Positions 6,841-13,715 of a stretch of DNA of 13,715 nucleotides are shown here, piece after piece. Position numbers and translations under genes: made by a program. Numbering within the stretch: position 1 is the stretch's first letter; every line of letters begins with the position of its first letter. This stretch comes from Candidatus Uhrbacteria bacterium (GTDB taxonomy: Bacteria > Patescibacteriota > Patescibacteriia > 2-12-FULL-60-25). The stretch is taken from assembly GCA_016866635.1 (NCBI GenBank), contig VGLT01000009.1, positions 1 through 13,715 of the forward strand. The letters are read 5' to 3'. The notes beneath the pieces were generated by a model. The model did no database searches. It was not told where the DNA came from and saw nothing but the letters and a program-made list of their open reading frames with translations.

Positions 6841-8262
6841 TTACACCCCCTCCTCAATACCCCTGTGGGTAACTACGGCTAATGGTGTTTTTAACAAAAT
6901 AGATAGGTCCAACCACAGGGACCAATTTTCGATGTACCAGATATCAAGGCGTACCTCCTCGTCAAAATCGAGATCCGATCTACCCGAAATTTGGGCCATG
7001 CCGGTGATGCCCGGTTTGATGGCGAGAACCTGTCGATGATGCGGTTTATATTTTTCAACTTCTTCCGGTAGATGTGGTCGTGGGCCCACGAGACTCATAC
7101 GCCCCAAAAAAACCAAAACAAGTTCCGGAAGCTCATCGATCGACCATTTGCGAATGATTTTACCAACATGCGTGACACGCGGATCTGCTTTGATTTTCAC
7201 GAGCGGATCACCTTTGCGCAGATCGTGTTTCGCCAGTTCTTTATACCGTTGCCAGTGCGTGTCTTGTTTCATCGAGCGGAATTTAAAGTAATGAAACGGG
7301 GTCGCCCCCTCGCCGATGCGCATGGTTTTGGATCCATCAGGAAGACGTGAAAAAAAGACGCCGCCACGAGAATCCAGAGCAATCGCCATTGCCGTAAGAA
7401 GCATGATGGGTGAAAAAATGACGATGAGTATTCCAGATACGACGAGATCAAAAATCCGTTTTGCAATGCGGCCCCAGCCGTCCAGAGGCGTGTGTTTGAC
7501 TTCAATGACCGGAATCCCTCCGATGGTGGTTACGTCAATATTGGTAAAACGCGCGGCAAAGAGGTCGGCAAGATAGCGGAATTGAAAGTGATAAATGTTG
7601 GAGAGACCGATTAATTCCAGCGCATCGTCTTTGGCAATTTCTGGATCAGCGAGGAGCACACAATCGATCAAGTGTTTCTTGGCTAACGCTTCCACATCTT
7701 TACGTGTATCTGCGTTCCAAGCAGCAAATTTTTTTACGACCGTGAGCCCGAGGGCGGGTCGAGTGCGATACAGCTCGATCAAATCTTTGGCTGCCTTGGA
7801 GTGGCCAATTACAACAATCTTTTGATGACCGATCCGGGCCGAGAGCAGGGCGCGACGGAGTGAACGCAAAAAGGTCCGTCCAAGAAAGACATAAAAAATG
7901 GACAGACCCCAGACCGCGATCACGAGAAAGCGAGAGGTTGTTACTTCCCGACGGAAAAAGACGATCGCGATCAACACCATGACCCCAGCGGTTGAGGCCA
8001 GAATGATGCGGGCGAGTTCATTCCATGGGCGATGAGGTTTAAAAGCATACAGTCCAGCCACGACAAATAACAGCATCCAAATGATAACAAAGCCGACACT
8101 TGTCGTAAGGAATTGAGACAAGGTGATGCGTGTGAGAATTGGTCGTAGCGCAACAAAAAAATCCGAAAAACGGAGAAGATAGGCGGTGATGGCGGCGGCC
8201 AAGAGCGCGAGAAAGTCCAAAGGGATGAGAAGCGCGGTAAAGGTGAGGTCCAAGTGACGCAT
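6841..8262 (-). CDS. Polyprenyl-phosphate sugar-1-phosphate transferase (WbaP/WcaJ-like)
   Basis: This membrane enzyme starts a surface glycan by moving a sugar-1-phosphate from a UDP-sugar to undecaprenyl phosphate. From the ATG at 8262 it has 473 residues. Four N-terminal membrane helices come first (about 8-130), then a nucleotide-binding-like domain (KIVVIGHSKAAKDL, 148-161), a membrane-associated hairpin (IFDLVVSGILIVIFSP), and the catalytic domain with FHYFKFRSM, the Asp-Glu dyad in WSIDELPEL (Asp376, Glu377), MSLVGPRP and KPGITGMAQISGRS. It is the first gene of the operon, before two GT4 transferases. An upstream TTG at 8274 could extend it by four residues, but an extended -10 (TGC-TACAAT, 8281-8276) puts the transcript start near 8269, after that TTG. 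The ATG then has a leader of only about 7 bases. The sugar is not determined. Confidence 0.94.
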   Translation of the reverse strand: MRHLDLTFTALLIPLDFLALLAAAITAYLLRFSDFFVALRPILTRITLSQFLTTSVGFVIIWMLLFVVAGLYAFKPHRPWNELARIILASTAGVMVLIAIVFFRREVTTSRFLVIAVWGLSIFYVFLGRTFLRSLRRALLSARIGHQKIVVIGHSKAAKDLIELYRTRPALGLTVVKKFAAWNADTRKDVEALAKKHLIDCVLLADPEIAKDDALELIGLSNIYHFQFRYLADLFAARFTNIDVTTIGGIPVIEVKHTPLDGWGRIAKRIFDLVVSGILIVIFSPIMLLTAMAIALDSRGGVFFSRLPDGSKTMRIGEGATPFHYFKFRSMKQDTHWQRYKELAKHDLRKGDPLVKIKADPRVTHVGKIIRKWSIDELPELVLVFLGRMSLVGPRPHLPEEVEKYKPHHRQVLAIKPGITGMAQISGRSDLDFDEEVRLDIWYIENWSLWLDLSILLKTPLAVVTHRGIEEGV

Positions 8263-8275
8263 AGGGATCAACAAG

Positions 8276-8284
8276 ATTGTAGCA
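8276..8284 (-). promoter_or_regulatory. Extended -10 promoter of the polysaccharide operon
   Basis: On the minus strand TGC precedes TACAAT (8281-8276), an extended -10 element without an obvious -35. The predicted start is about 7 bases upstream of the ATG at 8262, so there is almost no leader and no Shine-Dalgarno site. Confidence 0.5.
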
Positions 8285-8300
8285 TATCGCGCGCTTCTCT

Positions 8301-8329
8301 TTTACGACGCAAGGGATTTATGGCAAAAT
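8301..8329 (+). promoter_or_regulatory. Predicted promoter of xerC/D
   Basis: TTTACG (8301-8306), a 17-base spacer ending in TGG, and CAAAAT (8324-8329). The predicted start, near 8336, coincides with the ATG at 8337, so the mRNA would be leaderless. It is back to back with the polysaccharide operon promoter in a 74-base gap. Confidence 0.45.
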
Positions 8330-8336
8330 GTAGGAC

Positions 8337-9263
8337 ATGGCAAAGCTGTCTTCTCATCTGCGAACCTTTCTGGAATATCTGGAAGTAGAAAAAGGTCGTT
8401 CTCAGCTCACGGTGCGTAATTATCAATTTTATCTGCAGAGATTTATCGACTGGGCTAAGGATCCGGATGCAAAGGAGGTGACGCAGGACCAGATCCACCA
8501 ATTTCGATTGTATTTAAATAGATTAGAGAGTCGCGGAGAGGGGACGCTGAAGAAGAGCACACAGAACTATCACTTGATTGCCTTGCGATCGTTTTTAAAA
8601 TTTCTGGCGCGACGGGACGTGAAAGCCCTGGCGCCAGAAAAAATCGAACTGGCCAAGCAGGGGAGCCGTGAAGTTTCGTTTTTGGACGGACAAGATCTGA
8701 CGCGACTCCTTGAGGCACCTGAAAAAAGCGATGCTCAGCCAATCGTAAAAGCACGCGATAAGGCCATCCTTGAAGTATTTTTTTCGACCGGGATGCGGGT
8801 GTCTGAATTAGCCGCATTAAAACAACAGCAACTTCCCAAGGCGCGAGAAGAAATGACGATTCGAGGCAAAGGAGACAAGACACGCATCGTCTTTTTATCC
8901 GAACAGGCACGCCATGCATTGAAGGCCTATTTGGATCAACGCAAAGATGAAGCTCCATTTGTGTTTGTGCGACATGATCGCGCACGGAGTGAGTCAAAAG
9001 AAGTTGGACCCATCACCCCGCGTTCGATTGAACGTCTCGTTCGTCACTACGCCATCGCCGCAGGTATTTCCAAAAAAATTTCTCCACACACTCTACGTCA
9101 TTCGTTCGCTACAGATCTTCTCATGAACGGCGCGGACATCCGTAGCGTCCAATCGCTCCTGGGTCATGCTTCCATCACGACAACGCAAATTTACACCCAC
9201 ATCACCAACCAACAATTAAAAGACGTGCACAAAGCCTTTCATGGAAAACAGCGAGAGAAGTAA
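8337..9263 (+). CDS. XerC/XerD-family tyrosine recombinase
   Basis: A 308-residue site-specific recombinase with all catalytic positions: Arg154 in STGMRVSEL, Lys178 in RGKGDKTR, His251 and Arg254 in HTLRHSFATD, His277 in LLGHASITTT and the nucleophile Tyr286 in IYTH. The N-terminal SAM-like DNA-binding domain spans about 1-100 (FLEYLEVEKGRSQLTVRNY). Length and motifs fit the chromosomal Xer proteins that resolve dimers at dif, and CPR genomes commonly carry a single such gene. It sits directly upstream of a tRNA-Pro zone with a duplicated tRNA 3' end, an arrangement typical of integrases of elements that use tRNA genes. I cannot tell the two roles apart from sequence alone. No dif-like site was recognised nearby. 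No terminator hairpin is seen after the stop. Confidence 0.93.
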   Translation: MAKLSSHLRTFLEYLEVEKGRSQLTVRNYQFYLQRFIDWAKDPDAKEVTQDQIHQFRLYLNRLESRGEGTLKKSTQNYHLIALRSFLKFLARRDVKALAPEKIELAKQGSREVSFLDGQDLTRLLEAPEKSDAQPIVKARDKAILEVFFSTGMRVSELAALKQQQLPKAREEMTIRGKGDKTRIVFLSEQARHALKAYLDQRKDEAPFVFVRHDRARSESKEVGPITPRSIERLVRHYAIAAGISKKISPHTLRHSFATDLLMNGADIRSVQSLLGHASITTTQIYTHITNQQLKDVHKAFHGKQREK

Positions 9264-9331
9264 CACGCTAGAACCGAGTTGAATTTTTTTTACATCATTG
9301 GTACATTTCTGTCACTTTTTAAGGTATATGT

Positions 9332-9363
9332 CGGGCTGTAGCGCAGTTGGCCAGCGCGCCACG
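9332..9363 (+). pseudogene. 5' half of a tRNA (Pro-like), split from its 3' half
   Basis: The sequence gives an acceptor strand CGGGCTG (9332-9338), TA, a D arm GCGC-AGTTGGCCA-GCGC, position 26 G and CCACG (9359-9363) as an anticodon-stem strand. It closely resembles the intact tRNA-Pro at 9443. After CCACG the tRNA pattern is lost to a palindromic element. The matching acceptor strand and T arm lie at 9549-9578. No CGTGG partner for CCACG exists between them, so the two halves cannot make a normal anticodon arm. Confidence 0.7.
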
Positions 9364-9420
9364 TGAGGGAGTTGAGGAGTGAGTGAGTAAAAGATTTTAC
9401 TCGCGACGACGAAACGAGCA
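9363..9420 (+). repeat. Palindromic element copy 1, inside a tRNA anticodon arm
   Basis: The element begins GTGAGGGAGTTGAGGAGTGAG and contains the inverted repeat GAGTAAAA-GA-TTTTACTC (9385-9402), extendable by a wobble and one more pair. It then runs through CGCGACGACGAAACGAG. The right border is uncertain. It shares its first nine bases and position within a tRNA with the copy at 9608. The small size and lack of coding capacity suggest a REP- or MITE-like element. Confidence 0.5.
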
Positions 9421-9429
9421 CATAACAAC

Positions 9430-9527
<98 letters not shown>

Positions 9528-9548
9528 TCCATCAAAACAACTCTGAAG

Positions 9549-9578
9549 AGGCCGCGGGTTCAAGTCCCGCCAGCCCGA
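9549..9578 (+). pseudogene. 3' half of the split tRNA
   Basis: The variable loop AGGCC, T arm GCGGG-TTCAAGT-CCCGC, acceptor strand CAGCCCG and discriminator A are all intact. The acceptor strand pairs fully with CGGGCTG at 9332-9338. Complementarity continues outside it: GGTATATGT before the 5' half against ACAGATACC after the 3' half, with one mismatch. The T arm differs from the intact tRNA-Pro, so this came from a different tRNA gene. Just upstream is TGAAG, which does not pair with CCACG of the 5' half. Confidence 0.7.
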
Positions 9579-9598
9579 CAGATACCTGAAAAACAAAC

Positions 9599-9673
9599 GC
9601 GCGCTTCGTGAGGGAGTGAAGTCATCCAGTGAATGACTTCACGAGGCCGGGAGTTCGAGTCTCCCTAGCCCGA
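9599..9673 (+). pseudogene. Broken third copy of tRNA-Pro, interrupted by a palindrome
   Basis: GCGCGCTTCGT (9599-9609) and a 31-base 3' segment (9643-9673) are identical to the intact tRNA-Pro at 9464-9474 and 9485-9515. The 10 bases between them in the intact gene, covering most of the anticodon loop and the 3' anticodon strand, are replaced by 33 unrelated bases. The acceptor 5' strand and most of the D arm are missing. It cannot make a functional tRNA. Confidence 0.75.
9608..9642 (+). repeat. Palindromic element copy 2, inside a tRNA anticodon arm
   Basis: It starts GTGAGGGAG like copy 1 at 9363 and contains a perfect 10-bp inverted repeat GTGAAGTCAT-CCAGTGA-ATGACTTCAC. It replaces the anticodon loop region of a tRNA-Pro copy. 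Beyond the shared start the palindrome sequence differs from copy 1, so the family is defined by its start and shape rather than by full identity. Confidence 0.5.
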
Positions 9674-9693
9674 CAGGTAATTGAAAAATTTTT

Positions 9694-9733
9694 ATAAAAA
9701 CACTGAACCCCTCCGACGGAGCGTCGGAGGGGT
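9694..9733 (-). terminator. Intrinsic terminator of the GC-rich membrane protein gene
   Basis: A perfect 11-bp stem (ACCCCTCCGAC, 9707-9717, with GTCGGAGGGGT, 9723-9733) lies 32 bases after the stop codon. On the minus strand it is followed by TCAGTGTTTTTATAAAA. The trailing bases resemble those after the terminator of the other GC-rich gene (TCAGTTTTAT). Confidence 0.85.
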
Positions 9734-9765
9734 CAGGTAAATGTACAACGGGGAGGAGGTGATGA

Positions 9766-12093
9766 CTACTTCTTCACCTTCCCCGGATCCTTGTTGCATC
9801 GGGTCCTCGTCGTGCCCGGGATCGCGATCGACATGACGAGCGATTCATCGCTCAGCTTGATGACCTTGAGATGAACCCCTTTCGGGCAGTACCAGCAGGT
9901 CACCCAGTCAGACCTGCAGTACTTGGTGAAGCCCGCACCCTTGTCCGACCAGGGGGCGAACGTCCACTCTTGCATCGGAAGCAGGAGGTCCCGCTCCGTC
10001 AGCTTGGGAACAATCGCCTTGGGTATGACCGCCGGCTTGATCTTGGGCTTGACGACCTCGACGACTCGGCGGGGCTTTTTGGGCTTTTTTTCCGGCTTCT
10101 CCTCTTCGACGCCCGCGTCATCAGAGGCGGTCTCGTCCGCGATGGTTCGCAGAGGCGGAAGCATCAGATCTGCCGGCGGTGACAGATCTGGTGGCACTAC
10201 GAGGTCGGGTCGCACCACCATGTCCGGGACCTGCTTGAGGTCCGGCGACCGGATCATGTCCGGCGTCTCCTCGACTCCGCCGTCAGGGTCATCGAGCGGC
10301 ACACGCAGATGGATCCGCATGTCCGCCTTCGACACCGACCCGCCATCGGGCACCACGACATGAGACTTGACCGGCATGGTCGAGACGCGGTGGAGGAAGA
10401 AGAGAAGTCCTCCCAGCACCACGAGTCCTCCCATGCTCAGGGTCCACCCCCAGATCCTCCGGTGGCGTTTGGCTCTCAGGTTGTCTCGCACGAACTCAAC
10501 GGTCGCGATGTTGCTCTCGATCTTCTCCACGCGAGCCCTTTTCCGGGCCAGAGCATCAGCGTCAGCGCCACCCCTGTCCAGATCTGCCTGTGCCTCTCCC
10601 AGACCGCTCCGCAGAGCGTCGATCAGGTCATCGGCATGATGCACGGTCTTGATCTTCGAGAAATCGCCGACGTCGTCGAGCATGCGCAGCTCCTGGGTGA
10701 ACTGCCCGGTCGTGGAGCGCGCCGGAACCACCTGCTGTACCGTGGTGTCCTTGAGCTGGGGTGGGATGGGCCTCTCTGCGAGCTCGCGAACCGCTCCTGT
10801 GATGGTGGGCCCCCTCTCTCCCTTGCGGAATCCCCTGGGCTCCTCCTCGCCTTCGCCACCCATGAGGCCTGCGAACGGATCCTCGGGCGCGGAGGATGGT
10901 GATTCGGGGACCAGCTCCGGGAAGAACCTGGCCCGATCCACCACGGTATCGCGTCGCCCAGCCTCCTCGAAGCCGGGTGCCGGAACCGTCGGCATCTCAC
11001 CGGTGTACAGACCGAGCTCGCGGGCACGGATCTCGGCCTGAGCGAGCTTCTCGCTCGCCCTGCTCGCAGCGAGATCAGCCTCGCACTTGAGCTTCTCTAT
11101 GTGACCAGCTTCCTGGCGCGCTTCGAACAGCCGCCGTCTGATTTCTTCGAGCGCCTCACCTCCCGGGTCTTCTTCGGGGTGCTTTCGCAGGCGCTCTTCA
11201 TCGTGCAGGAAATCGCGGATTCTTTCCTCCTGAACTGCGACTTTTTTTCCTGCCCCCACCGCCGCCCGTTGTGCTTCCTGGTTCTCTCGTCGCGCCTCCT
11301 GGAGGAGCCGCACGACGACGTCTTTTTGCTCTTCCATCCGTTTTTTTTCCTCTCCTCCGGCAGCGAGCATCTCGGATGCCGGAATCGCGTGGTGTCGTCC
11401 GCTCCTTTCCAGACCCGCTTGAGCGAGAATGAGCGCACTATCCTCGAAGGCCCGTATGGCTTGTTCATCTAGCTTGAAGTACGCCTCGAGATCTACCCAG
11501 CCGCCAACCTCTGTCCAGAATTCGGCATCCGGATCAAGGGGGGGAGTGTATTGAAAAGTCATCTGACTCCCGTACAGCTCTTCCCTCTCGAGCAGCTCGC
11601 GTGCAACCCTGAACACTTCTTGCTCCATGTTCTTGAAAAACTCGTGGTTGCGGCAATCGACGAGCCCGAGCATGAGCGCGGGTCCAGACTTCCCCCACAC
11701 TTCCCGCAGGGTGTGTGGTGGAAGGCGCAGACAGAGCTGCGCGTCGGCGAACACATCAACAACGAACTTATCTATTTGGTAGCGGCGAGTGGCTTCCGAG
11801 ATGGCAATTGGCACGAGATCGTCATTCGGCTGCTTTCCCTGCGGGAACCGATCACGCTGCCAGGGAAGATAGCGAATGGGCATGATACCGACCCGTTCCC
11901 ACAGGCCTCGGAGCGCCTTCTCGATCTGATGTTCAAGATCAGGAAGACGGGCTTGCTTGGCTCGCAGCAGTTGAGCGTAGACTCGGAACGCTGCATGCCA
12001 ATTGGAACGCTCCCAGTATCTACGTCGCATCAGCGTGCGTGCATCTCGCAGGGCCTGATCGCAGCCCTGATTCGAACCAGTGGTTTGCGTCAT
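9766..12093 (-). CDS. Large single-pass membrane protein of unknown function, GC-rich guest gene
   Basis: I do not recognise the family. From the ATG at 12093 the product has 775 residues. The start is chosen for its strong Shine-Dalgarno site (GGAGGAGGG, 5 bases before ATG); the longer reading from 12192 begins inside a -35 element. There is no signal peptide. Domains in order: a folded N-terminal region (10-240), a charged coiled coil (about 249-362), a low-complexity acidic and Pro-rich linker, a helical segment, one membrane helix (about 547-569, GGLVVLGGLLFFL), a PDM/PDL repeat (611-647), a Lys/Pro stretch resembling a TonB-type spacer (663-697), and a C-terminal domain with four cysteines (726, 733, 736, 766; YCRSDWVTCWYC). 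The N-terminus is expected inside the cell and the C-terminus outside. G+C is high (42 of 60 at 10801-10860). PDL/PDM repeats recall Myxococcota-type exported proteins (general impression, not a search result). Confidence 0.85.
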   Translation of the reverse strand: MTQTTGSNQGCDQALRDARTLMRRRYWERSNWHAAFRVYAQLLRAKQARLPDLEHQIEKALRGLWERVGIMPIRYLPWQRDRFPQGKQPNDDLVPIAISEATRRYQIDKFVVDVFADAQLCLRLPPHTLREVWGKSGPALMLGLVDCRNHEFFKNMEQEVFRVARELLEREELYGSQMTFQYTPPLDPDAEFWTEVGGWVDLEAYFKLDEQAIRAFEDSALILAQAGLERSGRHHAIPASEMLAAGGEEKKRMEEQKDVVVRLLQEARRENQEAQRAAVGAGKKVAVQEERIRDFLHDEERLRKHPEEDPGGEALEEIRRRLFEARQEAGHIEKLKCEADLAASRASEKLAQAEIRARELGLYTGEMPTVPAPGFEEAGRRDTVVDRARFFPELVPESPSSAPEDPFAGLMGGEGEEEPRGFRKGERGPTITGAVRELAERPIPPQLKDTTVQQVVPARSTTGQFTQELRMLDDVGDFSKIKTVHHADDLIDALRSGLGEAQADLDRGGADADALARKRARVEKIESNIATVEFVRDNLRAKRHRRIWGWTLSMGGLVVLGGLLFFLHRVSTMPVKSHVVVPDGGSVSKADMRIHLRVPLDDPDGGVEETPDMIRSPDLKQVPDMVVRPDLVVPPDLSPPADLMLPPLRTIADETASDDAGVEEEKPEKKPKKPRRVVEVVKPKIKPAVIPKAIVPKLTERDLLLPMQEWTFAPWSDKGAGFTKYCRSDWVTCWYCPKGVHLKVIKLSDESLVMSIAIPGTTRTRCNKDPGKVKK

Positions 12094-12163
12094 GTGACCC
12101 TCCTCCGCTCGCAGCGGATTTTTTTGGTTTTCAAAGGACGTTTTTGTCCCTTGGACGATGAAT

Positions 12164-12192
12164 GACTTACCACGTTCTTGGGTTTTTGTCAA
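12164..12192 (-). promoter_or_regulatory. Promoter candidate of the GC-rich membrane protein gene
   Basis: A perfect -35 TTGACA (12192-12187) is followed after 17 bases by TAAGTC (12169-12164), a poor -10. A leader of about 65 bases with a strong Shine-Dalgarno site would result, in contrast with the nearly leaderless native genes. The -10 is uncertain. Confidence 0.35.
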
Positions 12193-12215
12193 TCGAAAAA
12201 GAGTGGCTTTTTCTC

Positions 12216-12244
12216 TTGTTTGCTTTTGTTTTGAGCGCTATCCT
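12216..12244 (+). promoter_or_regulatory. Predicted promoter of gpmI
   Basis: TTGTTT (12216-12221), a 17-base spacer and TATCCT (12239-12244) put the transcript start near 12251, next to the ATG at 12252. The mRNA would be leaderless; no convincing Shine-Dalgarno site is present. Confidence 0.45.
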
Positions 12245-12251
12245 GTGGGGC

Positions 12252-13715
12252 ATGCCTCGCTATAAGCCCGTTGTCTTGATTGTCATCGATGGATTTGGGA
12301 TTGCGCCTCCAGGAGACGGCAATGCCATTGCCGCGGCGCACATGCCCGTGTTTCAGAAATTGATTCAAAGCTATCCCACGATGACCGTACAAGCCTCGGC
12401 TGGAGCTGTGGGTCTGAGTTGGGGAGAGATGGGAAACTCAGAAGTCGGTCACTTAACGATTGGAGCGGGCCGCATTTTTTATCAAAGTTTGCCGCGTATC
12501 AACCTCTCTGTTCAAAATGGAGAATTTTTTGCTAACCCCGTTTTTAAAAAAGCGATCGAAAAAGTCAAACAGTCGGGCGGCAAGCTTCATCTGATGGGAC
12601 TCGTTTCTCCAGGAGGTGTCCACGCCTCGCAAGAACATGTGTATGCCTTGCTTGAGTTGTGTCGTCGTGAAGGAGTAAGCAATGTATTTGTGCATGCGTT
12701 TTTGGATGGTCGCGACAGCATCTATAATTCTGCGCAGGGATTTATCCAGGAGCTGGAAAAGAAAATGGCAGAGTTAAAGGTGGGCCAGATCGCGAGTTTG
12801 GCTGGACGCTACTTTGCGATGGATCGTGACAACCGTTGGGATCGTGTCCAACAGGCGCATGATGCGATGGTGTTAGGAAAAGGAGAGCAAGCCACAAGCG
12901 CAGACGCTGCCATTGCCGCTTCCTATGCCAAAGGAGTTTATGATGAGCAAGTGGTGCCAACGGTGATCATGAAAGATGGAAAGCCGCTCACCACCATCGC
13001 TTCTGGAGATGCGGTTATTTTTTTCAATTTTCGCTCTGACCGTGCCCGTCAAATCACCAAGGCCTTTGTCATTCCAGCGTTTGATAAATTTCCCCGCGAA
13101 TATATCCGCGATTTGACCTTTGTCACGTTTACCGAGCATGAAAAAGATTTGCCCGTTGATATTGCTTATCCTCCACAAATCATTGAAACGTGTTTAGCGC
13201 GCATTGTTTCTGACGCGGGATTGAAACAATTGCATATCGCGGAAACCGAAAAATATGCGCACGTAACCTTCTTTCTCAACGGCATGCGCGAGGAGCCATT
13301 TCCGCAAGAGGAGCGCGTGATCATTCCGTCCCCGCGCGTGTCGAGTTACGACCAACAGCCGGAAATGTCTGTATTACACATTGCTGATAGGATCGAAAAA
13401 GAAGTTGTTGCAGGAACGTATGATTTTATTGCGACCAATTTTGCGAATCCTGACATGGTGGGCCACACAGGCAATGAACCAGCCACCGTTAAAGCCTGTG
13501 AAGCAGTTGATGTGGCGTTAGGTCGCATTGTGGATGCGGTGTTGAGTGTTGGCGGAGCGGTCTTGATCACGGCAGACCATGGAAATGCCGAAGAAGTAAA
13601 AAATTTAATGACGGGAGAAATGGATAAAGAGCACTCGACGAACCCGGTGCCCTGCATCATTGTGAGCAAAGATTTGGAGGGGATGAAGGCGCCGGGGGAA
13701 GAGGCGATGGGAGGA
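12252..13715 (+). CDS. gpmI: 2,3-bisphosphoglycerate-independent phosphoglycerate mutase (3' truncated by window)
   Basis: GpmI interconverts 3- and 2-phosphoglycerate in glycolysis through a phosphoserine intermediate with two metal ions. The frame runs from the ATG at 12252 open to the right edge, 488 codons; family members have about 510-520, so only a short C-terminal piece is missing. Motifs: VLIVIDGFG with the metal ligand Asp13, the nucleophile Ser63 in EMGNSEVGHLTIGAGR, HAFLDGRDS, GRYFAMDRDNRWDR, FNFRSDRARQ, the late metal ligands in FANPDMVGHTGN and the ITADHGNAEE stretch, and KEHSTNPVP. The usual DGRDTPP motif reads DGRDSIYNS here. The gene is divergent from the GC-rich membrane protein gene, with a 158-base gap that holds both promoters. 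Codon use and G+C are of the native type, unlike that neighbour. Confidence 0.96.
   Translation, partial: MPRYKPVVLIVIDGFGIAPPGDGNAIAAAHMPVFQKLIQSYPTMTVQASAGAVGLSWGEMGNSEVGHLTIGAGRIFYQSLPRINLSVQNGEFFANPVFKKAIEKVKQSGGKLHLMGLVSPGGVHASQEHVYALLELCRREGVSNVFVHAFLDGRDSIYNSAQGFIQELEKKMAELKVGQIASLAGRYFAMDRDNRWDRVQQAHDAMVLGKGEQATSADAAIAASYAKGVYDEQVVPTVIMKDGKPLTTIASGDAVIFFNFRSDRARQITKAFVIPAFDKFPREYIRDLTFVTFTEHEKDLPVDIAYPPQIIETCLARIVSDAGLKQLHIAETEKYAHVTFFLNGMREEPFPQEERVIIPSPRVSSYDQQPEMSVLHIADRIEKEVVAGTYDFIATNFANPDMVGHTGNEPATVKACEAVDVALGRIVDAVLSVGGAVLITADHGNAEEVKNLMTGEMDKEHSTNPVPCIIVSKDLEGMKAPGEEAMGG

Noticed and set aside
9599..9673. A type II tRNA-Leu(GAG) with a long variable arm
   Set aside because: TGAGGG could be read as a Leu anticodon loop, but the loop would have 8 bases, the acceptor 5' strand and D arm are absent, and the flanks are identical to tRNA-Pro.
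10140..10260. DNA repeat or CRISPR-like array in the GC-rich gene
   Set aside because: The repetition comes from the PDM/PDL protein repeat in a coding frame.
10309..10902. Plus-strand frames of 197, 146 and 130 codons
   Set aside because: They are shadows of the minus-strand GC-rich gene, without start signals or family motifs.
12094..12192. 33-residue N-terminal extension of the large membrane protein
   Set aside because: It starts inside a TTGACA -35 element and lacks a Shine-Dalgarno site, whereas the Met at 12093 has GGAGGAGGG just upstream.
12195..12213. GAAAAAG/CTTTTTC hairpin between the divergent genes as a terminator
   Set aside because: The stem is almost all A-T and no gene ends there; it overlaps promoter sequence.

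Overview
The window looks like chromosomal sequence from a Candidate Phyla Radiation (Patescibacteria) bacterium, probably of the Parcubacteria/Uhrbacteria type. This is inferred from gene content and style: a compact mixture of core genes (trmD, khpA, gpmI, a single XerC/D-type recombinase), an undecaprenyl-phosphate sugar transferase with GT4 glycosyltransferases, and native promoters lying almost on top of their start codons. TGA is used as a stop, so the recoded CPR lineages are excluded. No marker such as rRNA is present, so placement is not firm.

Layout, left to right. (1) The 3' part of a P2-type cation ATPase (+), whose end overlaps convergently with trmD (-). (2) A short divergent intergenic gap that holds a strong + strand promoter followed about 60 bases later by a UUCG-capped terminator, that is, a candidate small RNA. 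(3) An NYN-domain nuclease-like gene (-). (4) A GC-rich secreted protein gene of unknown function (+), with its own Shine-Dalgarno and terminator. (5) khpA (-), followed to the right by a three-gene cell-surface polysaccharide operon on the minus strand: WbaP-like initiating transferase, then two GT4 transferases, the last two overlapping by ATGA. (6) A 75-bp divergent promoter region, then xerC/D (+). (7) A 500-bp tRNA zone with one intact tRNA-Pro(CGG) nested between the two halves of a second tRNA, followed by a third, broken tRNA copy. Two of the three copies are interrupted at the anticodon arm by palindromic elements that begin with the same bases. (8) A second GC-rich gene (-), encoding a 775-residue single-pass membrane protein with a PDL/PDM repeat, with its own Shine-Dalgarno and terminator. 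(9) gpmI (+), running off the right edge.

Two themes stand out. The two GC-rich genes share base composition, codon style, strong Shine-Dalgarno sites, perfect-stem terminators with similar trailing bases, and Lys-rich C-termini. The surrounding native genes differ on these points and appear to be leaderless or nearly so. They look like guest genes from a high-GC source (the PDL/PDM repeat recalls Myxococcota-type proteins), or less likely assembly chimeras. The first of them lies between khpA and trmD, genes that are commonly clustered in bacteria. The second theme is the tRNA-Pro zone, where nested and broken tRNA copies, palindromic inserts and extended acceptor-stem complementarity occur directly downstream of a tyrosine recombinase. 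TrmD, encoded in the same window, methylates G37 of tRNA-Pro in known bacteria, so the intact tRNA here is a predicted TrmD substrate.
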